From contig NZ_JAVDSB010000004.1 in assembly GCF_031455095.1 (NCBI RefSeq), positions 372,001 to 436,000 of the forward strand: DNA of 64,000 nt, given 5' to 3'. The position numbers and the translations under genes were made by a program. Positions 8,798-18,576 of the stretch are shown piece after piece. The first letter of the stretch is position 1. Every line of letters starts with the position of its first letter. Origin of the DNA: Paenibacillus_E qinlingensis_A (GTDB lineage Bacteria > Bacillota > Bacilli > Paenibacillales > NBRC-103111). Under the pieces are notes generated by a model. It saw nothing but the letters and a program-made list of their open reading frames with translations. It was not told where the DNA came from and searched no databases.

Positions 8798-11700
8798 TTA
8801 CTTCTTGCCACCCTTCTCGGGCATTTTACTTTTCAGACTATGCGAATACAGGACCTCTCCGGAAGGCAAGACAGCTGCGATGGTAAAATAGTACGTTACA
8901 CCGTTTGTCAGTTCAGTGGCCTCGTAGCTGTATACGGCAGAATCTACCGTGCTCAATACGGAACCCAGGCTTCCTGACGAGGTGCTGGCATAAACCACGT
9001 AGCTGACACTACCGACCACAGGGTTCCAGCTTAGCTGCACCGAGCTATTGCCAACGGTTCTAACTTTTGCCATCGGCAGCTTCTTACCAGACGAATTCGA
9101 GAGAAGAGTCACGGAGTTGGAAGCCGCCGACGCAGCACCTAACCCAACCGCATTCTTAGCTTTTACAGTAAACGTATAGGTGCTTCCGTTAGATAAGCCT
9201 GTAATCTCAATCGGGCTGGACACTCCAAGCGCGGTAGCACCTCCGGGGGAGACCGTTACTTCATATCCAATAATGGAGCTGCCCCCATCGGTATCCGGTG
9301 CACTGAAGGTAACAGATGCTCCTCCATTGTGATACGATGCCGACACATGGGTTGGAGCTCCTGGTACAGTCATCGGCATAGCATCTAAGCTATTTGAATA
9401 CAGGACATCTCCGTAAGGCAAGACGGCTGCGATGGTAAAATAGTACGTTACACCGTTCGTTAATCCGGTGGCCTGGTAGCTGTATACGGCAGAATTAAAT
9501 GTGTCCAAGATGGAACCCCGGCTTCCTGACGAGGTACTGGCATAGACCGCGTAGCTGACACTGCCAGCCACAGGGCTCCAACTTAGTTGCACCGAGCTAT
9601 TGCCAATGGTTCCAAGCTGCCCGACCGGCGGATTTATATCCGTAATGGTTCCTACTTGGAAGGTCTGACTTCGCGTATCCTCCACATTGCCTGCCTTATC
9701 GATTCCGCGATATTCCAGCAAGTGAATCCCATTCGGAATGACAACAGCCTCATTGTACGTACTCCAGGTTGGGCTGTTGTCCAGTCGGTACTCTACTCGA
9801 CTGACGCCAGATTCCGCATCTGTCGCAGAGAAGCTGACCGTTACTCCGCTCGGATACCAGCCATCCTCAGGGGCGGCGCTAGTCTGCAGCGAGGTGATTG
9901 GCTGCGTCTGGTCGCTATTGGCAGAGAATTGAATAGTGAATACCGCATCCACCATATGACCATTCAGATCTCTAGTCTTCATCACATTACCATTCAGATC
10001 GAGTACCTTAACGATACCTTTACCGGTGACACTCGTCGGCTGTGTAATTTGCAGCGTTGCACGTGAGCCTTCCCAGAGAAGCGCTTCAACTGTGGGCGGC
10101 GACGTCGTTCCGCCAGGCAGCGTTACCGCATAATCCACCTGATCACCGCGAAAGCCATAGACGGGAACGCCGTTCCATAAAATCATACCAAGCGCATAAT
10201 AATTGGCTGGCACCCACCATTTATCCTCTGGTCCCACATCCATGATACTTAGCGGCCTGTGTATGATTCCGCCCTCTGTCATTTCATCCGCACCCGCGTC
10301 CGGGTTGCCAACCCGCTTCTGACCGTCCATGTCTTCCGATAACGGAAGAGAAGGATACAACGTTCCATAATCAACTACTTTGCTGCCTGCAGCCGGCCGA
10401 TAAAGCAATCCGTTGCGTTCCAATCCAACATCTTCCCTAAGCACGCTAGGTACATTGCTGCCTACCGTCCCGTTGCCCCAGGCATAGACTGCATTCGTCT
10501 TCATCTCAGTGGAGATTGGTGAATTGTTAATGGCGATTGTCCGGTTCGTGGCTACAAGGTTATTGGCGATCAGAGTGTCTTCCGCCCCTCTGGTACCGCC
10601 AGATACTTGAATGCTGCTCGTATCTCCGGAGTAAATCAAAGTATTGTTTACAATCTTCGTATTAGTGGCTAGGTCGTGATCATCAGAGCCGCTTGGTACG
10701 GAAATAGGTGTATTTTTCACATTAAAGAAGTAGTTATTGGAGATGATCTGATCTCCCCCATAATTCCGAATTCCGTCCTTGCCATTGAAGAAGAAATTGC
10801 CTGTGAAGACGGATGAATTGCCGAGACGGTTCGTCGGACCGGACCAGCTGTTCAGAAATGTATTGTAACGTATTGTATTATTGGAGCTCTTGTTACTGAT
10901 GATTTCCGCCTTGTCGCCCATCACATTCTCGAACAAGTTGTATTCGACAGTCGTATAGGAGCGAACGCTGTTGCTTCCTTGTCCGATTTGCACGGCTTCA
11001 ATCCCGTTCTCCATAGGCAGTCCTGTAGCCGGGTCATTGAACCAATCCCCAACAAACCGAATATTTCTAAAGAAGTTATGGTCAATCGTATTGTACAAGT
11101 TCAGCTGGTCGGCACCAGAAGATATCTTAACGCCAATCCCTTGACCTCGGCTATCCTCCATCGTATTATGGTCGACCCGATTGTACTGGGATCCGCTGTC
11201 GATGCGGATAATATGGATAAACGGTGAATTCGTATCTCCGCATTGGTAGAAGTAATTGCCCGTAATCCGAATATGATTTCCGGCTACAATGCGAATGGAA
11301 TGCCCTGGATTATACACGACCTTGTCGAAGAAAAAGTCGCGGAACACGAGGTAGCTGCCACTGAGTTGGAAGCCGCTGGCACCGGTGAATCTCGCTCCTC
11401 CTGGCGTTTCACTGCGTATGATGATAGGATTCGCTTCCGTTCCGTTGGCGTTCAGCACTGCCTGGAAACCGGAGTAGGTACCGTTCGCAAGTATAATCTC
11501 CGCTCCCGGCAAGGCACGAGCCACTGTTTCCGTTAGCTCTGTGATGGATTCCACTTGCAGTGTGCCTGAGAGTGGCGTACCGATGGTCTTGAACACTAGA
11601 TTAGTCGGCTGTGCCAAATTCAAACCATACAAACTTTTAATTGCGTCAGCCGTAACATTCAGCTGATATTTCGTGCCATATTCAAGCGGAACGCTCGGTG

Positions 11701-12868
11701 TGACGACCAGCTGCTGTCCATTCATACTGATTGCTGAGGCCACCGGGGTGTTCGTCCCGTATTTGACCAATTCTACCGTTCCGTAGACTTGCTGGTATAC
11801 CGGCTCGTTAAACGATATCTGAATCGCTGTATTCAGCGATACGTTCAGTGCATCGGCCTTTGGCATCGTGTTAGTAACATAGGGTTGATTCAGTACGGTA
11901 GAGAACGTTGAAACAAGCGTTTCGGCCAGCGGCGTTCCGTTCGTGCTGTTCACCGCACCTGCCGGAATGGTGAGCTGGTAGGTAGAACCATGAGACAGAG
12001 TGGCCGATGGCTTCACGGTAAGCTCATTCTTGTAGGTTGACACCGTTACAGATACTGGCGCACCGCCTTTCGTCAGCTTAATTCCAGAGAAGCTAGAGCC
12101 CTGTACAATATCCGTCTGAAACGTGCTCTTGATCTCCGTATTCAGAGGAACATTCACAGCCCCATCCGCAGGAATTTGAGCCGTTCGTTCCGGAGCAATC
12201 ACCGAAGGCGTCAAGGTCGAGGTGATTAGGAGGTAAGCCGAATTCGACCCGTTTTCCTTCGTCCGAATCGATACCGTGCGGATATCCTTCTCTGCCGTTG
12301 TTCCTGAATTCGCTGCCGTGCCCGTAATCGCCAAGCTGACGTTTTGTGCGCCTAGCGTCTTCTTCTGTTGGATGTGGGAGGTAATATCAATATTTTTCCA
12401 GGAGTAGCTCGTGTTAGGGTTGGTGTTGCTGAAGTAAGCGCCAGGGATCGGTGAAATGGAGGGAGCGTTGCTGTAAGTAATTGTGTTCTCACTCCAGTCC
12501 TCACTGCTCACAGAATAGATATATCGGTTGTGCTGTCCGCTTGGCGTTTGGTCACGGTTAGCATACACATAGAGCTCTGCTTTCACGATGTCGCCTGGAA
12601 TGGATGCTGCGCCCAGATTAAATTTAATGAAGGCCCTTCGGTTATAGGTCAAATTGCTGTCGTATCGCACCTTCATTTCGGGCATACTTCCATAGTTTGT
12701 ATTTGAATCGGTCGTTCCTCCGTTGACATAGGAGTCCTCACTGACGGGAATCTTAATTTGCACCGTTTCGGAATCCGCATAAGCTGTGAACTGTTTGCTG
12801 AAATCAATGGGCACTGCTGCTATGAACAAGACAATAGCCAGCAGGAGGACTGCGCACCTCTTAAACAA
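8798..12868 (-). CDS. Multidomain secreted PL6 lyase with DNRLRE, Ig-like and FN3 domains
   Basis: 1,356 residues from TTG 12868, which has AAGGGG eight bases upstream; the frame is open 18 bases further. The signal peptide is FKRCAVLLLAIVL...FTAYA. Domain order: a DNRLRE domain (~35-200), two Big_5/SbsA-type Ig-like domains (~220-430), a PL6 beta-helix (~440-880, with SNKSSNNTIRYNTF and NRLGN at the active-site positions), a linker with a surface-exposed repeat (EYRGIDKAGN), and three fibronectin type III domains. The first and third FN3 domains are near-copies. The architecture suits a secreted enzyme tethered to polymer or cell surface. The PL6 module is a paralogue of the one at 6684-8720. 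Confidence 0.85.
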   Translation of the reverse strand: MFKRCAVLLLAIVLFIAAVPIDFSKQFTAYADSETVQIKIPVSEDSYVNGGTTDSNTNYGSMPEMKVRYDSNLTYNRRAFIKFNLGAASIPGDIVKAELYVYANRDQTPSGQHNRYIYSVSSEDWSENTITYSNAPSISPIPGAYFSNTNPNTSYSWKNIDITSHIQQKKTLGAQNVSLAITGTAANSGTTAEKDIRTVSIRTKENGSNSAYLLITSTLTPSVIAPERTAQIPADGAVNVPLNTEIKSTFQTDIVQGSSFSGIKLTKGGAPVSVTVSTYKNELTVKPSATLSHGSTYQLTIPAGAVNSTNGTPLAETLVSTFSTVLNQPYVTNTMPKADALNVSLNTAIQISFNEPVYQQVYGTVELVKYGTNTPVASAISMNGQQLVVTPSVPLEYGTKYQLNVTADAIKSLYGLNLAQPTNLVFKTIGTPLSGTLQVESITELTETVARALPGAEIILANGTYSGFQAVLNANGTEANPIIIRSETPGGARFTGASGFQLSGSYLVFRDFFFDKVVYNPGHSIRIVAGNHIRITGNYFYQCGDTNSPFIHIIRIDSGSQYNRVDHNTMEDSRGQGIGVKISSGADQLNLYNTIDHNFFRNIRFVGDWFNDPATGLPMENGIEAVQIGQGSNSVRSYTTVEYNLFENVMGDKAEIISNKSSNNTIRYNTFLNSWSGPTNRLGNSSVFTGNFFFNGKDGIRNYGGDQIISNNYFFNVKNTPISVPSGSDDHDLATNTKIVNNTLIYSGDTSSIQVSGGTRGAEDTLIANNLVATNRTIAINNSPISTEMKTNAVYAWGNGTVGSNVPSVLREDVGLERNGLLYRPAAGSKVVDYGTLYPSLPLSEDMDGQKRVGNPDAGADEMTEGGIIHRPLSIMDVGPEDKWWVPANYYALGMILWNGVPVYGFRGDQVDYAVTLPGGTTSPPTVEALLWEGSRATLQITQPTSVTGKGIVKVLDLNGNVMKTRDLNGHMVDAVFTIQFSANSDQTQPITSLQTSAAPEDGWYPSGVTVSFSATDAESGVSRVEYRLDNSPTWSTYNEAVVIPNGIHLLEYRGIDKAGNVEDTRSQTFQVGTITDINPPVGQLGTIGNSSVQLSWSPVAGSVSYAVYASTSSGSRGSILDTFNSAVYSYQATGLTNGVTYYFTIAAVLPYGDVLYSNSLDAMPMTVPGAPTHVSASYHNGGASVTFSAPDTDGGSSIIGYEVTVSPGGATALGVSSPIEITGLSNGSTYTFTVKAKNAVGLGAASAASNSVTLLSNSSGKKLPMAKVRTVGNSSVQLSWNPVVGSVSYVVYASTSSGSLGSVLSTVDSAVYSYEATELTNGVTYYFTIAAVLPSGEVLYSHSLKSKMPEKGGKK
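8843..9061. repeat. Intragenic 219-bp FN3 duplication, copy 1
   Basis: This encodes the C-terminal FN3 domain (NSSVQLSW...TYYFTIAAVLP). It aligns without gaps to 9396-9614 at high nucleotide identity. Confidence 0.85.
9396..9614. repeat. Intragenic 219-bp FN3 duplication, copy 2
   Basis: This is the partner of 8843-9061. A different FN3 domain (APTHVSASYHNGG...) lies between the two copies. Confidence 0.85.
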
Positions 12869-12943
12869 TGGATTTTCCCCTTTCAAAATTAATTTAATAA
12901 ACTTCCCCCACAGGTCTCTTTCTGCTAGTGTCAGTAATCCTAT

Positions 12944-13945
12944 TTATTTCCGCGTCAATCTGCGGTAGTGATCAAGCGTTACATGGCCTAGCAAGGGTTG
13001 CTCCTCCGTAAAGCGTTTCAACTCATCAACGATAAAGTCGCAAAGCTCTCGCTTGAGTAATCCGTGGAACCCCCCAATGTGCGGTAAGCAGACGACATTT
13101 GATAACTTCAACAGTTCATGTTCAATAGAAAGCGGCTCACGATCGTATACATCCAACATAGCGTTAATGCGACCTGTGCGAAGTTCTTCAAGCAAAGCAT
13201 GCTCCTGTACGACAGGTCCTCGTGCCGTATTTACCAATAGCGCACCGTCTCGTAATCGTTTCAATTGTTCGGTTCCTATCATGCCACGTGTTCTATCCGT
13301 CAGCGTATTGTGAATCGATACAATATCACATTGCTCGAACAACGCATTTAATTCGCAAAGTTGAAATCCTTGAGCTTTCGCTTCCTCTTGTGAGCAATAA
13401 TTAGAATGTACCCAGATTTTTACGTTAAATGGTTTTAACATGCGAATGACATGCTTGGATATTTCTCCATAACCGACCAAACCTATGATTCTTCTAGTTA
13501 CACCCAACACGGTATCACGGCCGTTGTTGCTCCATTGCCCTTGTTTCAAGCCAGCACTCAGTGAAGATAGATTCCACGCCCCTGCAAAAATCATAGAGAA
13601 AGCGCATTCAGCTGTCGAGAGCGCAAGTACCTTATTTGCACTAACCACCGTAATATCAGTTTCAAACACATCCTCTTTGACAATCACCGCTACACTTCCA
13701 GCTCCATGACCGATAAATTTCAATCTCGTCGCTCTTGCCAGCACCTCAGGCGTAAACACAGGAGATCCCCATGAAGTGATGCAGGCATCATATTCGCCAA
13801 TTCGTTCGGCTAAGTCCTCACTTGTGAATTTCTCATGCAACGGAATAAAATCAACTTCAGTAAAGCCCTTGAGCTTCTGAAGTGTCGCTTCCGGCCAGGT
13901 TAACTCTCTAAGTTCCGGATTCTTAATCGTAACTAATGTCCTCAC
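12944..13945 (-). CDS. D-2-hydroxyacid dehydrogenase (NAD-dependent)
   Basis: 333 residues. The Rossmann NAD site is GLVGYGEISKHV near residue 155. The catalytic Arg lies in NTARGP, Glu in DREPL and His in PHIGGFHG. The family reversibly reduces 2-keto acids to D-2-hydroxyacids. The GTG start follows an ATGAGG site. It is 14 bp downstream of a sugar isomerase/epimerase-like gene, forming a two-gene unit next to the PL6 lyases. An aldonate or keto-acid intermediate from uronate breakdown is a plausible substrate, but the true substrate is unknown. Confidence 0.88.
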   Translation of the reverse strand: MRTLVTIKNPELRELTWPEATLQKLKGFTEVDFIPLHEKFTSEDLAERIGEYDACITSWGSPVFTPEVLARATRLKFIGHGAGSVAVIVKEDVFETDITVVSANKVLALSTAECAFSMIFAGAWNLSSLSAGLKQGQWSNNGRDTVLGVTRRIIGLVGYGEISKHVIRMLKPFNVKIWVHSNYCSQEEAKAQGFQLCELNALFEQCDIVSIHNTLTDRTRGMIGTEQLKRLRDGALLVNTARGPVVQEHALLEELRTGRINAMLDVYDREPLSIEHELLKLSNVVCLPHIGGFHGLLKRELCDFIVDELKRFTEEQPLLGHVTLDHYRRLTRK

Positions 13946-13959
13946 TGGAGCGCCTCATT

Positions 13960-14799
13960 TCATTTTAGTTTAGAAAGATCATTCATATAAGCTACGTATG
14001 CAGGGAAAATCAATTCCGGTTCCATACCGGGTACCTGCAGTTCCTTGCGCCACTTCGTTTCCCACTCTAAGCTAAAATAGCCCTGATAACCTGCCTCATC
14101 CAATAAGTGAATAATCTCAACGATAGGGACGACTCCTTCGCCAACCTTCGTATATGTCCAATTGATTTCCATGGGATCTTCGAACGGCACGCCATCTTTC
14201 ATATGAATATGCGCGCATTGGTCTCCCAAAAGTGCAATCGTCTCCTCTGGGGATTCCCCCTCTTCAAGCGGATGAATAATATCATAGATCACGGCACAAT
14301 TCGGCCGATCGACATCATCCAAAAGCTTACGAAGTGCTTTACCCGTCGCAAATTCATTATGCGTTTCTAGCCATACCTGTACCTGTAAGGAAGCGGCATA
14401 ATCACAGGCTAGCCTAATGCGATCGACAACTTTCTCATAGTGGATAGCGGGAACTACCTTGTCTCTACGATTATTAAAATATCCTAAAAAAACGCGAATG
14501 CCTTGCGCCTTTAAGTCATGAGCCAGATGTGCAACTTTCTCAAATTGCTGCGACATAGCCTGATCACGATCACTTCCATTGAAACAAACATTCGATCCAA
14601 TATCCGTTACCTTTATACCAGACTCTTCAAATAATTGAAGTGCCATTAAACGCTCATCTAAGGTCATTTCCGTAGAGACCGCCCACGCTGGACCTTCCCG
14701 TAATTCCATAGCTGCAAATCCACATTCCTTTGCAAAAGAAATTATATCCGCCAATTTCCAGCCTTCACAAGGCAGCGTACTACAAGCTAAACGTCTCAC
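13960..14799 (-). CDS. TIM-barrel sugar phosphate isomerase/epimerase
   Basis: 279 residues, the usual length for the AP_endonuc_2/xylose isomerase-like family. Metal-ligand blocks are visible: Glu in WLETHNE, Asp in AVIYDIIHP, His in HIHMKDG and Glu in FSLEWETKW. Members isomerise or epimerise sugars, keto-acids or inositols. The start is GTG at 14799 with AGGAGG six bases upstream. It lies after a hairpin terminator that follows the binding-protein gene, so its expression depends on read-through or an unseen promoter. It is followed at 14 bp by the D-2-hydroxyacid dehydrogenase. The substrate is unknown. Confidence 0.85.
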   Translation of the reverse strand: MRRLACSTLPCEGWKLADIISFAKECGFAAMELREGPAWAVSTEMTLDERLMALQLFEESGIKVTDIGSNVCFNGSDRDQAMSQQFEKVAHLAHDLKAQGIRVFLGYFNNRRDKVVPAIHYEKVVDRIRLACDYAASLQVQVWLETHNEFATGKALRKLLDDVDRPNCAVIYDIIHPLEEGESPEETIALLGDQCAHIHMKDGVPFEDPMEINWTYTKVGEGVVPIVEIIHLLDEAGYQGYFSLEWETKWRKELQVPGMEPELIFPAYVAYMNDLSKLK

Positions 14800-14827
14800 T
14801 ATGTTCCTCCTGTTCGATTAAAATAAA

Positions 14828-14861
14828 GACTGCAATCACATAAGCTATAGTGATTGCAGTC
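14828..14861 (-). terminator. Intrinsic terminator after binding-protein gene
   Basis: A 12-bp perfect stem (GACTGCAATCAC with its complement) with a 10-base loop, followed on the minus strand by TTTATTTT. It separates 14874-16490 from the isomerase gene and may allow partial read-through, keeping binding-protein mRNA in excess. Confidence 0.75.
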
Positions 14862-14873
14862 GCCTCAAACGAA

Positions 14874-16490
14874 TTACCTCTTATTGAAGCGATCCAATGC
14901 AGATTGCATAATCTTCACGGCATCCTCCGCACCAATTGACTTTAACTTTTTGATAAAATTGTCATAGTTCTCCATCGGCTCTGCACCCATAATAAACTTA
15001 GTGATCATCTCTTGCGTGTACGTGTTAACATCGCTCATGATAGTTGCATATTTAGCACTGTCCTCCAGCGACGGAGAGAGATTCGGCGGCATCTGATTTT
15101 TATTGGATGGTGCACTCCACAGCTTAATGGCATCTTTCTGCTCTTGTGCTGGAAGACTATACTGTTCAAAGAATCGTTGATCACTTAAACGAGGCGACTC
15201 CGCAATACTCGCATATTTCCCTAATGCACCAGCAACCGTAAGCCCTTGCGGATTTTTCATAACGAGATCAGTGAAGGTTGGATAGCCGTTGACCATCTTA
15301 TACGACTCACCCTCAATCCCGAAATTAAACAGCAAACTGCCTTCAGGGCTGTAACGGTAATCGAGCCATTTTAAAGTCTCCTCAGGATTCTTATTACTGG
15401 TCGAGATGGAGGCGCCCGGACCTACCTCGCTTGCTCGGTGTCCATAGAGCGGTTTGTCCCCTTGCTTCAGTGTTGGAAGCGGTACGCCGACGAGATTAAA
15501 TTTAGGGTTAGTCTGTCTCATCAGCGTGTTAAATTTGCCAATACCTCCGCCCAACAAATAAACACTTGAGCCGGTTCGGTCTCCCGTCATTTTGGCATCG
15601 AACATCTTTCTATCGTTTACAGCAAATTCAGGATCGATGAGTCCTTCCTTATACCATTTGCTCATTTGAGTAAGGAATTCTTTGAACTGCGGCTGCAGCA
15701 TGCCATATTTAACCTTGTTATCCTCTTGATAAAACTTCATAGGAATTCCGTAAGCGCCAAGGAACAGCGAGGAACTCTCCAGATCGGACATGAAAAAGCT
15801 GAAAGGAATTTCATCTGCTTTGCCATTTCCGTTCGGATCTTTCTCTTTAAACGCTTTCAATACGGTGTACCACTCATCAATCGTCGTGGGTGCTTGAAGT
15901 CCCAGCTTGTCGAGCCAATCTTTGCGAATCCCCGGTCCGTAGAAGGTTAGCTGATTCGGGTCCATGTTGAGTTTGTTAATGGAATAAATCTTACCCCCGT
16001 CCGTTGTGACCTGCTTCATTACGCTAGGGTTTTCCTTTAAGATTTTCCAATAATTCGGGGCATATTTTTCAAGCATCGGCTTGAGGTCGATAATGACACC
16101 GTCACTTATGGCTTTATCAGGTCCTCCCTCATAATCTTTGGTAAAGCTGTATTCAATCACATCTGTAAAACTATTCGAAGCCACCATGAGGTTAAATTGT
16201 TGTTTAATTTGAGGCCCGCCGCCTGCTGGAGGATGCTGGTATTCCACCTTCACGCCTGTGCGCTTCTCCAATTCCTTGGCAACTTCGGTTTCTCCTACAC
16301 TTTTTACTGAAGCCGCGATGTTATTATCCAGTAAGCTAAAATACGTCAATTTCGTCAGCTTCGGCTTCTGCTCTTCCTTTGCCGGTACACTGCTCGACTC
16401 TGTTCCATTCTTACTGCACGCGGTAACCATGGTTACTGCGAGCAAGGCAGCCATACAGCTTAGTGTTTTTGTGGTCCACATTTTCTTCAT
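14874..16490 (-). CDS. LplA-type sugar ABC transporter binding lipoprotein
   Basis: 538 residues. The signal peptide has lipobox VTAC (Cys25), then a Ser/Lys-rich linker and an extracellular solute-binding domain of the LplA/YtcQ family (IRKDWLDKLGLQAPTT, KEKDPNGNGKADEIPF, and a C-terminal MITKFIMGAEPMENYDNF motif). It captures an oligosaccharide and delivers it to the permeases encoded just upstream (16610-18431). Gene order is permease LplB-like, permease LplC-like, binding protein. The sugar cannot be read from sequence, but neighbouring PL6 lyases suggest unsaturated uronate oligosaccharides. Confidence 0.92.
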   Translation of the reverse strand: MKKMWTTKTLSCMAALLAVTMVTACSKNGTESSSVPAKEEQKPKLTKLTYFSLLDNNIAASVKSVGETEVAKELEKRTGVKVEYQHPPAGGGPQIKQQFNLMVASNSFTDVIEYSFTKDYEGGPDKAISDGVIIDLKPMLEKYAPNYWKILKENPSVMKQVTTDGGKIYSINKLNMDPNQLTFYGPGIRKDWLDKLGLQAPTTIDEWYTVLKAFKEKDPNGNGKADEIPFSFFMSDLESSSLFLGAYGIPMKFYQEDNKVKYGMLQPQFKEFLTQMSKWYKEGLIDPEFAVNDRKMFDAKMTGDRTGSSVYLLGGGIGKFNTLMRQTNPKFNLVGVPLPTLKQGDKPLYGHRASEVGPGASISTSNKNPEETLKWLDYRYSPEGSLLFNFGIEGESYKMVNGYPTFTDLVMKNPQGLTVAGALGKYASIAESPRLSDQRFFEQYSLPAQEQKDAIKLWSAPSNKNQMPPNLSPSLEDSAKYATIMSDVNTYTQEMITKFIMGAEPMENYDNFIKKLKSIGAEDAVKIMQSALDRFNKR

Positions 16491-16609
16491 GTGATCTTCA
16501 ACCCCATCTCATCGATATGTCTTGCAAAATGATCCTAGCATGCTCCGGAGGCAACTTCCCACCATCCATATGCGGTATTCACCATCAAAAAGAGCAAATA
16601 ACAGCCTAA

Positions 16610-17488
16610 TTACCCTTTAATGGCGCCAATCATGACACCTTTTACAAAGTATTTTTGCAGAAAAGGATACAACAACAAAATAGGCAGTGTTGCAATGATA
16701 ATGGTTGCGTATTTAATGGTCTCGCCTACGTAGGCCTTATCAAATGCTCCTACATCCGTAAGCATGGATTCACTGTTATTGGTGATGAGAATTTCACGAA
16801 GAACGAGCTGCAACGGATATAAATCCCGTGATCGCAAGTAAATAAGTGCGCTGAAATAGGAATTCCAATGTGCAACGCCATAGAACAAAACCATGACAGA
16901 TAGCACAGGAATGGACAGCGGCATCACGACTTTTGTAAACACTGTAAAATCGTTGGCACCGTCTATTTTAGCTGATTCTTCCAAGCTTTCCGGAATACTC
17001 TGAAAAGACGTTCGTAAAATAATTAGATTCATTGTAGAGATCAGTCCCGGTATAATTAGCGCCCAGCGCGTATCGTACAGACCTACTCCCTTCACCAGCA
17101 GGTAGGACGGGACAAGTCCGCCTCCAAAGAACATCGTGAAGACAATCGCCATCATAATTGGGTCGCGCAGCATCACATTTCTGCGGGATAAAGCGAAGGC
17201 CGTAAGCGAAGTAAAGACAATATTAAGAAGGGTACCTATCGCTACATAAAACAACGTATTGGCATAACCGGTCGGAATCATGGGATTTTGAAAAACAAGC
17301 TTGTACGCCTCCAGCGAGAATCCAGCTGGCCAGAGTATAATGCCTGTGCGTTTCATCAATTCAACAGGGTTGCTAAGTGAAGAAAATAAAATGTACAGGA
17401 ACGGATATAACGTCGATAAACTAAGCAGCGTTAGGAATATATAATTGCAAACATCGAATACAATATCGGAAATCGACTTATGTTTCAT
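16610..17488 (-). CDS. LplC/YtcP-type sugar ABC permease
   Basis: 292 residues from the ATG at 17488, which has AAGGAGAGGG upstream; the frame is open further but would overlap the preceding permease. It has six predicted membrane helices. The EAA loop that docks the ATPase is EESAKIDGANDFTVFTKVVMPLS, and it ends with the family's KGVMIGAIKG tail. It pairs with the permease at 17508. No ATP-binding subunit is nearby, as is usual for importers served by MsmX. Confidence 0.93.
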   Translation of the reverse strand: MKHKSISDIVFDVCNYIFLTLLSLSTLYPFLYILFSSLSNPVELMKRTGIILWPAGFSLEAYKLVFQNPMIPTGYANTLFYVAIGTLLNIVFTSLTAFALSRRNVMLRDPIMMAIVFTMFFGGGLVPSYLLVKGVGLYDTRWALIIPGLISTMNLIILRTSFQSIPESLEESAKIDGANDFTVFTKVVMPLSIPVLSVMVLFYGVAHWNSYFSALIYLRSRDLYPLQLVLREILITNNSESMLTDVGAFDKAYVGETIKYATIIIATLPILLLYPFLQKYFVKGVMIGAIKG

Positions 17489-17507
17489 GATACCCAACCC
17501 TCTCCTT

Positions 17508-18431
17508 CTACCACAACTTCGTTTCGGATACGTTGCGGCTAATTCTATTCGCGACAATGAGCAGCGCGAAATTGATCACGGAATTAAACAAACCAACTGC
17601 GGCGCTAAAGCTAAAGCTAGATTCTAATAACCCTTTGCGATAAACGAAAGACGAAATAGCATCTGCTGTTTCATAGGTTGCCGGGTTATACAGCAAAATA
17701 ATTTTCTCCGCGCCGACACTCATGAAATGTCCAATGTTCAAGATGAACAATATGATAATAGTCGGTGCCATCCCTGGAATGGTAATACTAAACATTTGCC
17801 GGAATCGGCCTGCCCCATCTACTTTCGCCGCTTCGTAAAGCGACGGATCAATACCGGCAATGGCAGCCAAGTAAATGATCGAGCCCCAGCCAACGCCTTG
17901 CCAAATATCCGAGCCTACGAACAAGAAACGAAACCAGTCAGCCTCCAACACGAATTGAATCGGTTTGAAGCCGAACAGGCTGGACAATCGATTGATTAAC
18001 CCATCCAAAGAGAAAAAATCAATCACGATGCCGACAACGACAACAACAGAAATAAAATGCGGAATGTACGTAACCGTCTGAACAGCCCGTTTGAATATGG
18101 CCACCCTGACCTCGTTGAGCAGCAAAGCCAACAGAATTGGCGCAGGAAACCCGAAGATAAGCTGATACAGATTAATGAGCAGCGTATTCTTTAGTACCCG
18201 CCAGAAATAAAAGCTGTTAAAAAATAGTTTAAAATGGTCGAAGCCTACCCAATGACTGGCCCAAATCCCTTTAGCCGGCACATAGGTTTTGAAAGCAATT
18301 TGCGCTCCGTACATAGGACCATAATGGAAGATGCCATAGTACAAGATCGCCGGCAAGACCATCCAATAAATGATTTGATTTCTTTTTAAATCTTTGCGCA
18401 ACCGGCTCCAGTATGTCGCTCCATCATGCAA
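17508..18431 (-). CDS. LplB-type sugar ABC permease
   Basis: 307 residues from TTG 18431, chosen because AGAGGG lies eight bases upstream; the frame is open to GTG 18473 and also contains an ATG at 18449. A TATACT -10-like box near 18455 would fall inside the longer versions. It has six helices, N-terminal LPAILYYGIFHYGPMYG, and EAA loop EAAKVDGAGRFRQMFSITIPGM. It is the first gene of an importer operon and is preceded by the terminator of the AraC gene at 18577. Confidence 0.88.
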   Translation of the reverse strand: MHDGATYWSRLRKDLKRNQIIYWMVLPAILYYGIFHYGPMYGAQIAFKTYVPAKGIWASHWVGFDHFKLFFNSFYFWRVLKNTLLINLYQLIFGFPAPILLALLLNEVRVAIFKRAVQTVTYIPHFISVVVVVGIVIDFFSLDGLINRLSSLFGFKPIQFVLEADWFRFLFVGSDIWQGVGWGSIIYLAAIAGIDPSLYEAAKVDGAGRFRQMFSITIPGMAPTIIILFILNIGHFMSVGAEKIILLYNPATYETADAISSFVYRKGLLESSFSFSAAVGLFNSVINFALLIVANRISRNVSETKLW

Positions 18432-18532
18432 GAAATTCACCCTCTTCATGTTTGATGGCTTTAGTATAGCCACGCACCTGTTCCGCTTCCACCATCAATA
18501 ATGAAGCAAGACCATCCGATTATAAAAAAGAA

Positions 18533-18565
18533 GATCCCCTCATCATAATCATGAAAAAGGGGATC
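18533..18565 (-). terminator. Intrinsic terminator of the AraC sensor gene
   Basis: GATCCCC pairs with GGGGATC, and the minus strand continues TTCTTTTTTAT. A smaller hairpin sits in the loop. Confidence 0.75.
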
Positions 18566-18576
18566 AGACATTCAAA

